From: Oscillospiraceae bacterium | GTDB taxonomy: Bacteria; Bacillota; Clostridia; Oscillospirales; Ruminococcaceae | DNA: 64,000 nucleotides | Direction of reading: 5' to 3' | Assembly: GCA_021201135.1 (NCBI GenBank) | Contig: JAJQGT010000025.1 | Span: 1-64,000 of the forward strand | Shown: one piece after another, positions 8,021-17,540 of the stretch | Layout: every line of letters begins with the position of its first letter | How positions within the stretch are numbered: the first letter of the stretch is position 1 | Program-made: the position numbers and the translations under genes | Notes under the pieces: model-generated | Databases searched by the model: none | What the model was told of the DNA's origin: nothing | Seen by the model: only the letters and a program-made list of their open reading frames with translations

Positions 8021-10105
8021 ATGGCAAGAGATGTATCTTTGTCGATGACCCGAAACATCGGAATTATGGCTCACATCGACGCCGGCAAGACGACCACCAC
8101 CGAGCGTATTCTCTACTACACGGGAATCAACCACAAGCTCGGTGAGGTTCACGACGGTGCGGCTACGATGGACTGGATGGAGCAGGAGCAGGAGAGAGGT
8201 ATCACAATCACCTCCGCCGCTACCACCACTTACTGGAAGGGTCATAGAATCAATATCATCGACACCCCCGGTCACGTTGACTTTACCGTTGAGGTTGAGA
8301 GATCGCTTAGAGTTCTCGACGGTGCGGTAACAGTTCTGTGTGCCAAGGGAGGCGTTGAGCCGCAGACCGAGACTGTTTGGAGACAGGCGGACAAGTATAA
8401 TGTTCCCCGTATGATTTACGTCAACAAGATGGACATCATGGGTGCGAACTTCTATCACGTCCTCGACATGATTCACCAGCGTCTCAAGGCAAACGCCGTT
8501 CCCATTCAGCTTCCTATCGGAAGCGAAACCTTCTTCAAGGGCATCATTGATCTCCTTGAGATGAAGGCTTATGTTTACTATAACGAACTCGGAACCGACA
8601 TCAGGGTTGAAGAAATCCCCGAGAACATGGTTGAAGAGGCTGAAAAGTATCGCTCTCAGCTTGTTGAATCGGTAGCCGAGCTTAACGACGACCTTATGGA
8701 GAAGTATCTCGACGGCGAGGAGCTCACCATTGAAGAGCTCAAAGCCGGCATAAGAGCGGCAACAATCGCAAACAAGATGGTTCCCGTTGTCTGCGGAACC
8801 TCCTATAAGAACAAGGGCGTTCAGAAGCTCCTTGACGCGATTGTCGATTATATGCCCGCTCCTACGGATATCGAAGACATCAAGGGCGTCAACCCCGAGA
8901 CAGGCGAGGAGGAGACAAGACCCTCCGACGACAACGCTCCGTTTGCGGCACTCGCATTCAAGATTGCCACTGACCCGTTCGTCGGAAAGCTCTGCTTCTT
9001 CAGAGTTTACTCGGGAACACTTAACGCAGGCGAAACCGTTCTGAACTGCACCAAGGACGTCAACGAAAGAATGGGACGTGTCCTTCAGATGCACTCGAAT
9101 CACCGTAAGGATATCGAGACTTGCTATGCGGGAGATATCTATGCGGTAGTCGGCGTCAAGAACACCACAACAGGTGACACACTTTGCGATGCAAAGCACC
9201 CGATCATTCTTGAATCAATGGAATTCCCCGATCCTGTTATTCAGCTCGCTATCGAGCCGAAGACCAAGGCAGGTCAGGAAAAGATGGCAATCGCTCTTAA
9301 CAAGCTTGCCGAGGAAGACCCGACATTCAAGACCTGGACGGATGAAGAAACCGGTCAGACCATCATCGCCGGAATGGGCGAGCTCCACCTCGAAATCATC
9401 GTTGACAGAATGCTCCGTGAATTCAAGGTTGAGGCTAACGTAGGTGCACCTCAGGTTGCCTACAAGGAAACTGTCAGAAAGCTTTCGGATGTCGAGTGCA
9501 AATACGCTCGTCAGTCCGGTGGTAAGGGACAGTATGGTCACGTCAAGATCAGACTTTCTCCGAACGAATCGGGCAAGGGCTACGAGTTCACCAACTCTAT
9601 CGTCGGCGGTGCTATTCCGAAGGAATTCATTCCGGCTGTAGACAAGGGTATTCAGGGAGCCATGAAGTCCGGCGTTCTGGCGGGATATCCCGTTGTTGAC
9701 GTCAAGGTTGAGCTTTATGACGGTTCTTACCACGAGGTTGACTCCTCCGAAACCGCATTCATGATTGCCGGTTCTATGGCATTCAAGGATGCAATGAAGA
9801 AGGCAGATCCGGTAATTCTCGAGCCTATCATGAAGGTTGCCTGCATTGTTCCGGAAGAGTATATGGGAACCGCTATCGGCGACCTTAACTCACGCCGTGG
9901 ACAGATTCTCGGTCAGGAAATCAACTCGGGCGTCGCTCAGATAGACGCACTTGTTCCGCTTTCCGAGATGTTCGGTTATTCGAACGACTTGAGATCCAAG
10001 ACTCAGGGCAGAGGACAGTACACGATGGAGCCGCACAGCTACACCGATGTTCCGAAGTCTGTTGCCGAGAGCATCATGTCGAGCCGCAAGCATTCGAACG
10101 ACTGA
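8021..10105 (+). CDS. fusA: Elongation factor G
   Basis: A 694-residue translocase GTPase. G1 is [10 protein letters not shown]2 includes [10 protein letters not shown]3 is DTPGHVDF and G4 is NKMD; domains II to V follow with family-typical spacing to the end. EF-G catalyses tRNA-mRNA translocation and, with RRF, ribosome recycling. The start follows GGAGGATTTGT. It is third in the str operon, 117 bases after rpsG. Confidence 0.98.
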   Translation: MARDVSLSMTRNIGIMAHIDAGKTTTTERILYYTGINHKLGEVHDGAATMDWMEQEQERGITITSAATTTYWKGHRINIIDTPGHVDFTVEVERSLRVLDGAVTVLCAKGGVEPQTETVWRQADKYNVPRMIYVNKMDIMGANFYHVLDMIHQRLKANAVPIQLPIGSETFFKGIIDLLEMKAYVYYNELGTDIRVEEIPENMVEEAEKYRSQLVESVAELNDDLMEKYLDGEELTIEELKAGIRAATIANKMVPVVCGTSYKNKGVQKLLDAIVDYMPAPTDIEDIKGVNPETGEEETRPSDDNAPFAALAFKIATDPFVGKLCFFRVYSGTLNAGETVLNCTKDVNERMGRVLQMHSNHRKDIETCYAGDIYAVVGVKNTTTGDTLCDAKHPIILESMEFPDPVIQLAIEPKTKAGQEKMAIALNKLAEEDPTFKTWTDEETGQTIIAGMGELHLEIIVDRMLREFKVEANVGAPQVAYKETVRKLSDVECKYARQSGGKGQYGHVKIRLSPNESGKGYEFTNSIVGGAIPKEFIPAVDKGIQGAMKSGVLAGYPVVDVKVELYDGSYHEVDSSETAFMIAGSMAFKDAMKKADPVILEPIMKVACIVPEEYMGTAIGDLNSRRGQILGQEINSGVAQIDALVPLSEMFGYSNDLRSKTQGRGQYTMEPHSYTDVPKSVAESIMSSRKHSND

Positions 10106-10149
10106 TTTTAATTTTCACAAAACTTTTTCACTGTAAATGCAAATTTCTC

Positions 10150-10178
10150 TTGCATTTCGGTCGCTAATCTGTTAATAT
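10150..10178 (+). promoter_or_regulatory. Possible internal promoter for tuf
   Basis: TTGCAT (10150-10155), 17 bases and TAATAT (10173-10178) lie in the fusA-tuf gap. A separate promoter would explain extra EF-Tu synthesis; the match is moderate. Confidence 0.45.
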
Positions 10179-10214
10179 TAGAATACCAAACAAATTTCAA
10201 GGGAGGAAATTCCA

Positions 10215-11414
10215 ATGGCAAAGCAAAAATTTGAAAGAAACAAGCCCCACGTTAACGTCGGTACCATCGGACACGTTGACCACGGCAAGACCACCCTCAC
10301 CGCTGCAATCACCAAGGTTCTGGCTATGAAGGGTCAGGCAAAGTTTGAGGCTTACGATATGATCGATAAGGCTCCTGAGGAGAGAGAGCGTGGTATCACC
10401 ATCAACACCGCTCACGTTGAGTATGAGACTGACAACCGTCACTATGCTCACGTTGACTGCCCCGGTCACGCTGACTATGTAAAGAACATGATCACCGGTG
10501 CTGCTCAGATGGACGGCGCAATCCTCGTTGTTGCTGCTTCTGATGGACCTATGGCTCAGACCAGAGAGCACATCCTTCTCGCACGTCAGGTTGGCGTTCC
10601 TGCAATCGTTGTTTTCATGAACAAGGTTGACCAGGTTGACGACCCTGAGCTCCTTGAGCTCGTTGAGATGGACATCCGTGACCTTCTCTCGTCCTACGAC
10701 TTCCCCGGCGACGACATCCCGATCATCCAGGGTTCTGCACTCCAGGCTCTCGAGTCCACTTCCACCGATCCTAACGCTCCTGAGTATGCTTGCATCAAGG
10801 AACTCATGGACGCTGTAGACTCCTATATTCCTACTCCTGACCGTAAGGCTGATATGCCGTTCCTTATGCCTGTTGAGGACACCATGACCATCACCGGACG
10901 TGGTACCGTTGCAACCGGTAGAGTTGAGCGTGGACAGGTTAAGCTCGGCGACGAAGTTGAGATTATCGGTCTCACCGAAGAGAGAGCTAAGACCGTTGTT
11001 ACCGGTCTTGAAATGTTCAGAAAGACCCTCGACTATGCAGAGGCTGGCGACAACATCGGCGCACTCCTCAGAGGTGTTCAGAGAAAGGACATCGAAAGAG
11101 GACAGGTTCTCTGCAAGCCCGGATCCATCCATCCTTTGACCAAGTTCAAGGGACAGGTTTACGTTCTTAAGAAGGAAGAGGGCGGACGTCATACTCCGTT
11201 CTTCACCAACTACAGACCTCAGTTCTATTTCAGAACCACTGACGTTACCGGCACCATCACCCTTCCTGAAGGAAAGGAAATGTGCATGCCCGGCGACAAC
11301 GTTGAGATCAGCGTTGAGCTCATCACCCCGATTGCTATCGAGAACGGACTCCGCTTCGCTATCCGTGAAGGCGGCAGAACCGTAGGCTCAGGCGTTGTTA
11401 TCGCAACCGAATGA
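10215..11414 (+). CDS. tuf: Elongation factor Tu
   Basis: A 399-residue EF-Tu that delivers aminoacyl-tRNA to the ribosome as a GTP complex. Motifs: GHVDHGKTT (G1), RGITINTAH (switch 1), [12 protein letters not shown] (G3), NKVD (G4) and the domain II and III segments through [10 protein letters not shown]. Codon use is strongly optimised compared with neighbours. It ends the str operon, and the terminator at 11444-11489 follows. Confidence 0.98.
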   Translation: MAKQKFERNKPHVNVGTIGHVDHGKTTLTAAITKVLAMKGQAKFEAYDMIDKAPEERERGITINTAHVEYETDNRHYAHVDCPGHADYVKNMITGAAQMDGAILVVAASDGPMAQTREHILLARQVGVPAIVVFMNKVDQVDDPELLELVEMDIRDLLSSYDFPGDDIPIIQGSALQALESTSTDPNAPEYACIKELMDAVDSYIPTPDRKADMPFLMPVEDTMTITGRGTVATGRVERGQVKLGDEVEIIGLTEERAKTVVTGLEMFRKTLDYAEAGDNIGALLRGVQRKDIERGQVLCKPGSIHPLTKFKGQVYVLKKEEGGRHTPFFTNYRPQFYFRTTDVTGTITLPEGKEMCMPGDNVEISVELITPIAIENGLRFAIREGGRTVGSGVVIATE

Positions 11415-11443
11415 TAAAGACATTTTCTTGACCCCTTTGTTGA

Positions 11444-11489
11444 CCGAAGGCGCAGATGTTCGCAAGAGCGTTTGCGCCTTCGGGTTTTA
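11444..11489 (+). terminator. Terminator of the str operon
   Basis: CCGAAGGCGCA (11444-11454) pairs with TGCGCCTTCGG (11473-11483), enclosing a smaller GTTCGCAAGAGCG segment, followed by GTTTTAT. Confidence 0.85.
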
Positions 11490-11491
11490 TG

Positions 11492-11546
11492 GGAAACCCC
11501 TCCACCGGCTTCGCCGGTCCCCCCCTCCCCTTTCAGGGGAGGCTTT
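11492..11546. repeat. Palindromic element, copy 3 (left half only)
   Basis: It has AAACCCCTCC, the CCGGC-TTC-GCCGG hairpin, a C run and CTCCCCTTTCAGGGGAGG, then diverges. Only the left arm of the family is present. Its arm ends in CTTT and could back up the str terminator. Confidence 0.8.
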
Positions 11547-11566
11547 AAATTTTCCCAAAAAAATAC

Positions 11567-11595
11567 TTGACAACCGCTACACTCTGTGATATGAT
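11567..11595 (+). promoter_or_regulatory. Promoter of the SPFH/ribbon-helix-helix pair
   Basis: TTGACA (11567-11572), a 17-base spacer and TATGAT (11590-11595). The -10 box overlaps the first of three operator boxes. Confidence 0.85.
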
Positions 11596-11616
11596 AGTGA
11601 TATCAAAATGATATCA
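11587..11616 (+). promoter_or_regulatory. Three-box operator, 11-bp period
   Basis: The 8-base palindrome TGATATCA occurs at 11598-11605 and 11609-11616, and a one-mismatch copy TGATATGA at 11587-11594. Centres are exactly 11 bp apart, one helical turn. The boxes cover the -10 element and start point, so bound protein would repress. Tandem boxes on one face of the helix suit ribbon-helix-helix dimers, and such a protein is encoded by the second gene of the unit. Confidence 0.7.
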
Positions 11617-11651
11617 CTTCGTGAGTGATGTTGCAGAAAGGCGGAATATAT

Positions 11652-12719
11652 ATGGCTAATATCAATGTTGGAATGACGGAGTTTCCGGTTAAGAAAGTGA
11701 AGAAGGGGATGCCGGTATTGCTCGGGACTATCTTCGGACTGGTTCTGGCAGTGCTTCTCATTATTGCGGGAGGCATAATGCTGGATGGCGAAAGCTTTGC
11801 TGAATTCGTTATCGGAGCTGTGCTTCTGGTTGTCGGGATTATCTGGTGCTGTGTCGGTTGGTTCCCGTTTCTCGGATTGAAGGTTCTTAAGCCTCAGGAG
11901 GCAAGAGTTCTCACACTCTTCGGAAAGTATGTCGGTACCCTCAAGGGCGACGGGTTCTATTATGTCAATCCGTTCTGCGTGTCCTTTAATCCGGCGTCTA
12001 AGACGAAGCTTAGCCAGTCAGGTGATGTAGCAGGGTCGCAGTCGCAAACTGTTTCACAGCTCTTCATGAACGCCACTTCCGGCATGATTCAGGTTAACTC
12101 CGCAGAGTCCAAAATCTCCCTCAAAATCATGACCCTCAACAACTCAAGGCAGAAGATTAACGACTGCCTCGGCAACCCGATTGAAATCGGAATTGCGGTT
12201 ATGTGGAGGGTCGTCGACACAGCGAAGGCGGTCTTCAACGTCGATAACTATAAAGAGTATCTGTCGCTTCAGTGCGACTCGGCTCTAAGAGAAATCGTCA
12301 AGATGTACCCCTACGATGTCGCTCCGAATGTTGATACAACCGGCGACGGAATCGCCGACGAGGGAAGCCTCAGAGGCTCGAGCGAGATTGTCGCCGCAAG
12401 AATCAAGGACAGAATCCAGCAGAGGGTCGACGATGCCGGGCTCGAAATCGTCGAGGCGAGAATCACTTATCTTGCTTATGCTCCCGAGATTGCGGCTGTC
12501 ATGCTCCAGCGCCAGCAGGCTTCGGCTATAATCGACGCAAGAAAGATGATTGTTGACGGCGCCGTCGGCATGGTCGAGATGGCTCTTGAGAGAATCAATG
12601 AAGGCGGGCTCGTGAACCTGGACGACGAGAGAAAGGCGGCAATGGTTTCGAATCTCTTGGTAGTTCTCTGCGGCAATCATGATGCACAGCCGGTTGTCAA
12701 CTCCGGCAGCTTGTATTAG
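11652..12719 (+). CDS. SPFH/band 7 domain membrane protein
   Basis: A 355-residue protein with two N-terminal membrane segments (about 21-43 and 52-74), then an SPFH (prohibitin-like) domain with VLKPQEARVLTLFGKYVGT and a C-terminal helical region RIQQRVDDAGLEIVEARITYL. Such proteins form oligomeric membrane scaffolds; this long, double-TM type is common in Clostridia and often paired with a small ribbon-helix-helix gene, as here. ATG 11652 is chosen over a start 27 bases upstream because AAAGGCGG sits just ahead of it. Transcription is probably repressed through the three-box operator at 11587-11616. Confidence 0.88.
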   Translation: MANINVGMTEFPVKKVKKGMPVLLGTIFGLVLAVLLIIAGGIMLDGESFAEFVIGAVLLVVGIIWCCVGWFPFLGLKVLKPQEARVLTLFGKYVGTLKGDGFYYVNPFCVSFNPASKTKLSQSGDVAGSQSQTVSQLFMNATSGMIQVNSAESKISLKIMTLNNSRQKINDCLGNPIEIGIAVMWRVVDTAKAVFNVDNYKEYLSLQCDSALREIVKMYPYDVAPNVDTTGDGIADEGSLRGSSEIVAARIKDRIQQRVDDAGLEIVEARITYLAYAPEIAAVMLQRQQASAIIDARKMIVDGAVGMVEMALERINEGGLVNLDDERKAAMVSNLLVVLCGNHDAQPVVNSGSLY

Positions 12720-12737
12720 AATCAGGATGATGGATAG

Positions 12738-12962
12738 ATGGCTGATAAAAAAGCAGTACCTTTAAGGATTTCGGAGAAGCTCTACAGCGACCTCGCCGCA
12801 TGGGCTGAAGACGATTTCCGCTCCCTCAACGGGCAGATTGAATATCTCCTCACGGAATGCGTCCGGCAAAGAAGGAAAACCGGCGGCTATGTCGGGAAGG
12901 AGATTGATAAGCCGCTTGAGGTGGATTTGAGTGATACAAAGAAAAAGACCGACCAAGGGTGA
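12738..12962 (+). CDS. Ribbon-helix-helix DNA-binding protein (Arc-like)
   Basis: A 74-residue protein. Residues 6-10 (VPLRI) form the probable beta strand, followed by helices SEKLYSDLAAWAEDD and SLNGQIEYLLTECVRQ, the Arc/MetJ fold; a charged tail follows. It lies 18 bases after the SPFH gene in the same transcript and is the best candidate to bind the 11-bp-spaced boxes in the promoter, giving autoregulation (inference). Its TGA stop lies in the loop of the terminator hairpin. Confidence 0.85.
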   Translation: MADKKAVPLRISEKLYSDLAAWAEDDFRSLNGQIEYLLTECVRQRRKTGGYVGKEIDKPLEVDLSDTKKKTDQG

Positions 12963-12982
12963 CCTTGGTCGGTCTTTCATTA
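12944..12982 (+). terminator. Terminator embracing the stop codon of the RHH gene
   Basis: A 15-bp stem (12944-12958 with 12963-12977) closes a four-base loop GTGA that contains most of the TGA stop, followed by TTTCATT. It is probably bidirectional and may also end the minus-strand DUF4143 gene. Confidence 0.88.
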
Positions 12983-13015
12983 CGGGAAATTGCTTTGAAA
13001 TGCAGTTTTCCAGAG

Positions 13016-14254
13016 TTAAATTTCCAGACTGTTCTGATTCAAGAGAAAATCAAAAATGTTCATGATAAGAATTCCGTCGTCCGAGTAGTGAGTGGAGGTA
13101 TTGTCACCGGTGATGATTACCTTCTTAAAGAAGTCGCCGGTATATTCGAGGGAACGTTGTTCCTGCATGAGCTTTTCTTGGTCGGGAATGGCATAGGCAG
13201 ATTGGATATAGTAACGTTTGGATGCCAAGTTGCAGACAAAGTCCACTTCAAGCTGCTTGCGTGTGCCATTTTCATTTATCGGAACTACTCCGACATCGAC
13301 GTTGAAGCCACGAATCAAAAGCTCATTATAGATAATGTTCTCCATTATGTGAGTCACTTCCTGTTGGCGAAAGTTAAGCTGGGCATTCCGAAGCCCGATA
13401 TCGGTGAAGTAGTATTTGAACGGTGAGGCAATGTATTTCTTACCCTTGATATCATATCGTTCGGCACGATTTATGAAGAACGCATCCATAAGATAACCGA
13501 TATAGCTTGAGACGGTTTTGTCGGTGGTGGAGATTCCGTTGCTCATGAAGGCGTTGGCAAGCTTTGAAGGATTGGTCAGCGAGCCGACTGATGAAGCGAG
13601 AATCTTCACGAGCGCCTCCATCACCTGATCGCCCTTTAGATTGTTTCTGTCTTCGATATCTTTGAAATAGAGCTCACGGCAAAGATTAGTCAGGTATTGG
13701 GACTTAAGCTCCGGCTTTTGCATGCTCAGGGTTCTCGGGAGACCGCCGTAGGCTGAGTAATCCCGCCAGGCGTCGTATCTGTCGCCCTGATAGGCGGACA
13801 AGTATTCGGAGAAAGACAGAGGATAAACCCTTACTTCGTCGCCACGACCGCGAAATTCGGTCAGGATGTCAGATGAGAGAAATTTCGAGTTACTGCCGGT
13901 GACGTATATATCGAGGTTATCCCGTCGGTTGAGCCCGTTCAGAACACCCTCGAAGCCCTGACAGAGCTGAACCTCGTCAAGAAACAGATACCACATTCCA
14001 TCGTCGGTCAGCTTTTCTTTTATATATGCGCTGAGGCTTTTACTTTCTCTAAGCTCCGAAAAATCATCGTCATCCAAAGGGATTCGGATAATTCTGTCAG
14101 CAGTAACACCTGAGCTTACGAGCCAGTTGTAGTAGAGATTGAACAAAAGATACGACTTTCCGCATCTGCGAATGCCGGTTATGACTTTTATAAGTCCGTT
14201 CTCACGGCGGTCGATGAGCCTATTAAGATACAAATCACGTTTAATTGGTTCCAC
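13016..14254 (-). CDS. AAA ATPase with DUF4143 domain
   Basis: A 412-residue AAA_14/DUF4143 protein. The Walker A motif GIRRCGKS is at about 27-34, Walker B in WYLFLDEVQ, a sensor in IYVTGSNS, and a C-terminal PD-(D/E)XK-like DUF4143 region holds LEVDFVCN. The family is abundant in gut anaerobes; biochemical function is unproven and a link to DNA or defence is speculative. The start is taken as GTG 14254 because AGGAGGG lies 6 bases ahead; a longer reading would cross its own promoter. It is monocistronic. Confidence 0.88.
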   Translation of the reverse strand: MEPIKRDLYLNRLIDRRENGLIKVITGIRRCGKSYLLFNLYYNWLVSSGVTADRIIRIPLDDDDFSELRESKSLSAYIKEKLTDDGMWYLFLDEVQLCQGFEGVLNGLNRRDNLDIYVTGSNSKFLSSDILTEFRGRGDEVRVYPLSFSEYLSAYQGDRYDAWRDYSAYGGLPRTLSMQKPELKSQYLTNLCRELYFKDIEDRNNLKGDQVMEALVKILASSVGSLTNPSKLANAFMSNGISTTDKTVSSYIGYLMDAFFINRAERYDIKGKKYIASPFKYYFTDIGLRNAQLNFRQQEVTHIMENIIYNELLIRGFNVDVGVVPINENGTRKQLEVDFVCNLASKRYYIQSAYAIPDQEKLMQEQRSLEYTGDFFKKVIITGDNTSTHYSDDGILIMNIFDFLLNQNSLEI

Positions 14255-14306
14255 GGTACCCTCCTGTTCCGAAAAACTGCATATAAATGCGTTTTTCCGT
14301 AACAAT

Positions 14307-14335
14307 AGTATACCCGATTTTACGCAAAATGTCAA
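14307..14335 (-). promoter_or_regulatory. Promoter of the DUF4143 ATPase gene
   Basis: On the minus strand TTGACA (14335-14330), 17 bases and TATACT (14312-14307). It overlaps the tail of the alcohol dehydrogenase terminator. Confidence 0.88.
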
Positions 14336-14395
14336 CATAAAAATAAATCCCACTCCGGGAAAATGCACTTTTATGCAAATTCTCGGAGTGGGATT
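14331..14395 (-). terminator. Terminator of the alcohol dehydrogenase gene
   Basis: Read on the minus strand, AATCCCACTCCG (14395-14384) pairs with CGGAGTGGGATT (14357-14346), followed by TATTTTTAT. Confidence 0.75.
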
Positions 14396-14414
14396 GCTCG
14401 TGGAAGAAACTGTC

Positions 14415-15587
14415 TTACAGGCACATTTCGTAAATCTTTTCGACGTCGGTGGGGGCGAGGTTCTTGAGACCTGTGATGACGCCGCCGGCGCAGGCGTGCT
14501 CTGCCATTGCCTTGAAGTGGGTGGTGTCTATGCCGAGGTCACCGAGATTCGGCTTAAGTCCCAAGGTCTCGAAGCAGAACTTCGAGCAGGCTTCGATTGC
14601 CTTCTTTGCGCCGTCCATCGGCTCGAGGGAGGGCTCCGTTCCGAAAACGGTTACGCCGAAGCGCTGGATTGCGGGAGCGGTTTCTTCATCAAGAATATAA
14701 CTGAGCCAGCGTGGAGTGAGGATTGCCAAGCCGTGACCGTGGGTGATGTCGTAGTAGGCGGAGAGCTCGTGCTCCATCATGTGGCAGGCACAGCCGTGGA
14801 CGGTTCCGCCGTCGAGAACGGTATTGAGCGCCATCGAGGACGCCCACATCAGGTTGGCTCTCGCCTCGTAGTTTGAGGGCTCCTTCATCGCAATCGGCGC
14901 CCACTTGACGACCGTGCGCATGACCGCTTCCTGCATCTCGAGGAGCAAATCGAAAGTGGCATCACCCGCGAGATAGTAGTTGTCCAAGACGTGGTTGAAG
15001 ATGTCGAAGGCTCCGCATGCGGTCTGGTAGGACGGCAGAGTGTAGCTGTACTCGGGGTTCTCGAAGGCGACCCTCGGGATGAGCGCCGAGCCACCGAGAC
15101 CGATTTTCTCATTCGTGTCCATGTTGGAGATGACCGCCCAAGCGTCCATTTCGGAGCCGGTTGCGGCATTCGTTAAAATCGCGACGACGGGGAGAGCGTC
15201 CGTGACCCAGACTCCGCCGGAAACGAGCTTCCAGACGTCGCCGCCCTCGGTCTTTGCCGCCGCCGCAACGCCCTTGGCGCAGTCGATGGTCGAGCCGCCG
15301 CCTGCCGCAAGCACAACGTTAATGCCTTCACGCTTGCATATCTCTGCACCCTTGTTGGCAGTCGAGTGCCTCGGGTTCGGCTCAACACCCGAAAGCTCGA
15401 AGAGCTCGATGCCGTTATCTTTGCAGAGAGTGACTATTTCGTCATAAAGTCCGTTGCGCTTGATAGAGCCCCCGCCGTAGACGAGGAGAACCTTGTTGCC
15501 GAAAGCCTTGAGCTCCGCCGGCAGATTCTTAAGATGGCTCTTGCCGAAATAAACCTTGTCGGGATTGTGGAAAATAAAGTCGTTCAT
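14415..15587 (-). CDS. Iron-containing alcohol dehydrogenase (butanol dehydrogenase type)
   Basis: A 390-residue type III alcohol dehydrogenase related to clostridial BdhA/BdhB and YqhD. The nucleotide-binding signature is AAGGGSTIDCAKG, and the metal ligands are expected in FDIFNHV and MMEHELSAYYDITHGHGLA. It probably reduces aldehydes with NADPH during fermentation or detoxification. The ATG follows GGAGGTACACAC. It is monocistronic, with its own terminator. Confidence 0.92.
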   Translation of the reverse strand: MNDFIFHNPDKVYFGKSHLKNLPAELKAFGNKVLLVYGGGSIKRNGLYDEIVTLCKDNGIELFELSGVEPNPRHSTANKGAEICKREGINVVLAAGGGSTIDCAKGVAAAAKTEGGDVWKLVSGGVWVTDALPVVAILTNAATGSEMDAWAVISNMDTNEKIGLGGSALIPRVAFENPEYSYTLPSYQTACGAFDIFNHVLDNYYLAGDATFDLLLEMQEAVMRTVVKWAPIAMKEPSNYEARANLMWASSMALNTVLDGGTVHGCACHMMEHELSAYYDITHGHGLAILTPRWLSYILDEETAPAIQRFGVTVFGTEPSLEPMDGAKKAIEACSKFCFETLGLKPNLGDLGIDTTHFKAMAEHACAGGVITGLKNLAPTDVEKIYEMCL

Positions 15588-15700
15588 GTGTGTACCTCCG
15601 TGTTATTTATTGTTGAGATTATTATAACACGAATCAGCAGGAAATAGCAACAGTCAAAACCCACTTTACGAAAGCTTGGAAATGTGCTAATATTATATTG

Positions 15701-15735
15701 AACTCAACACAAAAATAAATCTGTGTTGTTCAGTT
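15701..15735. repeat. 35-bp direct repeat, left copy
   Basis: This is identical over 35 bases to 17054-17088. The repeat starts AACTCAACAC and ends TTGTTCAGTT, and it holds the inverted pair AACACA/TGTGTT. The two copies bracket the BspA lipoprotein gene. Confidence 0.92.
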
Positions 15736-15790
15736 TAACAGAGACAAACAGCGACAGAATATTATGCCTTTGTTTCAATTTCAATTTGTC

Positions 15791-15819
15791 TTGACATGTG
15801 ATGTCAGCAGTGATATACT
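15791..15819 (+). promoter_or_regulatory. Promoter of the BspA-type lipoprotein gene
   Basis: TTGACA (15791-15796), 17 bases and TATACT (15814-15819). Confidence 0.88.
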
Positions 15820-15867
15820 TAATATATCAAAAGTACTCAGAAAGTACAGATTAAGAGGGAGTAAGAC

Positions 15868-16971
15868 ATGAAGACGAAAAGATTATTTGCAATGGTATTG
15901 GTTATAGGGCTTGTGACAACGCTATTTGTTGGTTGCGGAGGAACAACAAGAGAGCCTAAAGGTGGATATGTTGATAACGAGAAACTTAAATACAGCTTTT
16001 TATCGGCAACGGAGATTGATTTTCTTGATTCGCTTGAAGATGCGCCAGAAGATGCTGTAGATATATCTTTAAATGAAGATGGGAGTGTTCTCTACTGGAA
16101 AGAAGATCGTCATTTATTTGTTGCAGGTGATGGTGGGGTTATAGCCGGAGAAGATGCAAGTCAGTTGTTTATGCGCGCATCTTCAGCAACAGAAATAAAC
16201 TTTAATAACTGTTTCTATACTAATTATGTAACTGATATGTCTTGGATGTTTTATAATTGTGATGAGCTTACTTCTCTGGATATGAGTGATTTAAACACGT
16301 CCAATGTTACTAATATGAGCAGGATGTTTTGTTATTGCCAAGCACTTTCATCGTTAGGCCTTAGTGGCTTGGACACGTCATCAGTTACTGATATGAGTGA
16401 AATGTTCAGGGATTGTGAATCTCTTACCTCACTTGATGTCAGTAGCTTTGATGTATCGAATGTTACGAATATGGATGGCATGTTTGAGGATTGCGAGTTT
16501 CTTCGCTCGCTTGACTTGAGCAAATTTAAGACTTCAAGTGCTACTACTATGATTGGAATGTTTCATAATTGTGAATCACTTGAGTCGATTGATGTCAGTG
16601 GCTTTGATACGTCTAATGTAACGGCAATGGATTTTATGTTTGATGATTGTAGTTACTTAACATCTCTTGATTTGAGTAATTTTGATACTTCGAGTGTTAC
16701 GGGTATGTCGTATATGTTCTTCGGTTGCAAGTCGCTTGCTTCTCTTGATGTCAGCAACTTTGATACTACCAATGTTACCGACATGTGCGAAATGTTCGCA
16801 CATTGTGAGTCATTGGTTACACTTGATTTAAGCAGTTTTAACACCGCTAATGTTGAGGATATGCGACACATGTTTAGCGATTGTTATGCGCTAACTTCTA
16901 TTGGCGTTGCGAAGCTTAATACAAAGAACGCAAAGACGACCGGAATGTATGACGGAACTATCTGGGAATAA
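15868..16971 (+). CDS. BspA-type leucine-rich repeat lipoprotein (DUF285 repeats)
   Basis: A 367-residue surface protein. The N terminus has a lipoprotein-type signal ending LFVGC (phenylalanine at -3 is less usual). About eight tandem 26-residue repeats of the pattern LTSLDVSxFDTSNVTNMxxMF run from about residue 134 (base 16267) to the end, the DUF285/BspA family. Such proteins bind host or bacterial surfaces in some gut and oral species. The gene is visibly richer in A and T than its neighbours and is bracketed by 35-bp direct repeats, both signs of recent arrival or recombination. Confidence 0.92.
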   Translation: MKTKRLFAMVLVIGLVTTLFVGCGGTTREPKGGYVDNEKLKYSFLSATEIDFLDSLEDAPEDAVDISLNEDGSVLYWKEDRHLFVAGDGGVIAGEDASQLFMRASSATEINFNNCFYTNYVTDMSWMFYNCDELTSLDMSDLNTSNVTNMSRMFCYCQALSSLGLSGLDTSSVTDMSEMFRDCESLTSLDVSSFDVSNVTNMDGMFEDCEFLRSLDLSKFKTSSATTMIGMFHNCESLESIDVSGFDTSNVTAMDFMFDDCSYLTSLDLSNFDTSSVTGMSYMFFGCKSLASLDVSNFDTTNVTDMCEMFAHCESLVTLDLSSFNTANVEDMRHMFSDCYALTSIGVAKLNTKNAKTTGMYDGTIWE

Positions 16972-17001
16972 CGTTGAATTTTCATTATAACGAGAATCTA
17001 C

Positions 17002-17031
17002 AAAAGGCACTCTGGTGTGAGTGCCTTTTAC
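17002..17031 (+). terminator. Terminator of the BspA gene
   Basis: AAAAGGCACTC and GAGTGCCTTTT form an 11-bp stem with a six-base loop. Confidence 0.9.
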
Positions 17032-17053
17032 ATTAGTGTTGCATTAAATCCTC

Positions 17054-17088
17054 AACTCAACACAAAAATAAATCTGTGTTGTTCAGTT
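17054..17088. repeat. 35-bp direct repeat, right copy
   Basis: This is identical to 15701-15735. Its last bases overlap a weak -35 (TTCAGT, 17082-17087) that pairs with TATAAT at 17105-17110 to drive the next unit. Confidence 0.92.
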
Positions 17089-17154
17089 ATCCCCGAAAAT
17101 CTCCTATAATAAAATCATCAGCGGAGCTGAAATTAATGTTTAGGAGACTTTATT

Positions 17155-17514
17155 ATGAACACAGACAAAATTGTTGCGGAAGCGATTGCGAAGGAATATG
17201 CGCCGAAGGACACCAGTAAAATCGTCGCGCTCAAGAAGCTTGACCACAAGGCTCGGGCGAAGGCGAACGTTTTCGGGTACACCTTTGGGGTTATCATGAC
17301 CCTTGTTTTGGGCGTCGGCATGTGCCTTGCTATGGGAGTTATCGGCGGCGGAACAGTCGCTATGATGGCTTTGGGAATCGTCATCGGCGTTATCGGAATC
17401 ATCGGCGTGAGCGTCAACTATCCCATCTACAAGAGACTCTTAGAGAGCGGCAAGAAGCAGTATGCTTCGGACATCTTAAGGCTTGCAAAAGAGATAAGCG
17501 ACAAGGCGGAATAA
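17155..17514 (+). CDS. Small membrane protein, first gene of the TetR unit
   Basis: A 119-residue protein with a soluble charged N terminus (1-37), two strongly hydrophobic glycine-rich membrane segments (about 40-62 and 65-85) and a basic C-terminal helix. Similar proteins are common in Clostridia without known function. It begins after TTAGGAGAC. The TetR gene follows 26 bases later, so the two are probably cotranscribed. Confidence 0.75.
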   Translation: MNTDKIVAEAIAKEYAPKDTSKIVALKKLDHKARAKANVFGYTFGVIMTLVLGVGMCLAMGVIGGGTVAMMALGIVIGVIGIIGVSVNYPIYKRLLESGKKQYASDILRLAKEISDKAE

Positions 17515-17540
17515 AGCTTTTTAGAAAGGGCGGCGAGAGT

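Noticed and set aside
7973-9199. 408-codon open frame antisense to fusA
   Set aside because: Shadow frame of a highly conserved gene, favoured by codon bias.
15701-17088. 35-bp repeats as a CRISPR array
   Set aside because: Only two copies, 1.3 kb apart, with a gene between them; no spacer-sized units and no cas genes.
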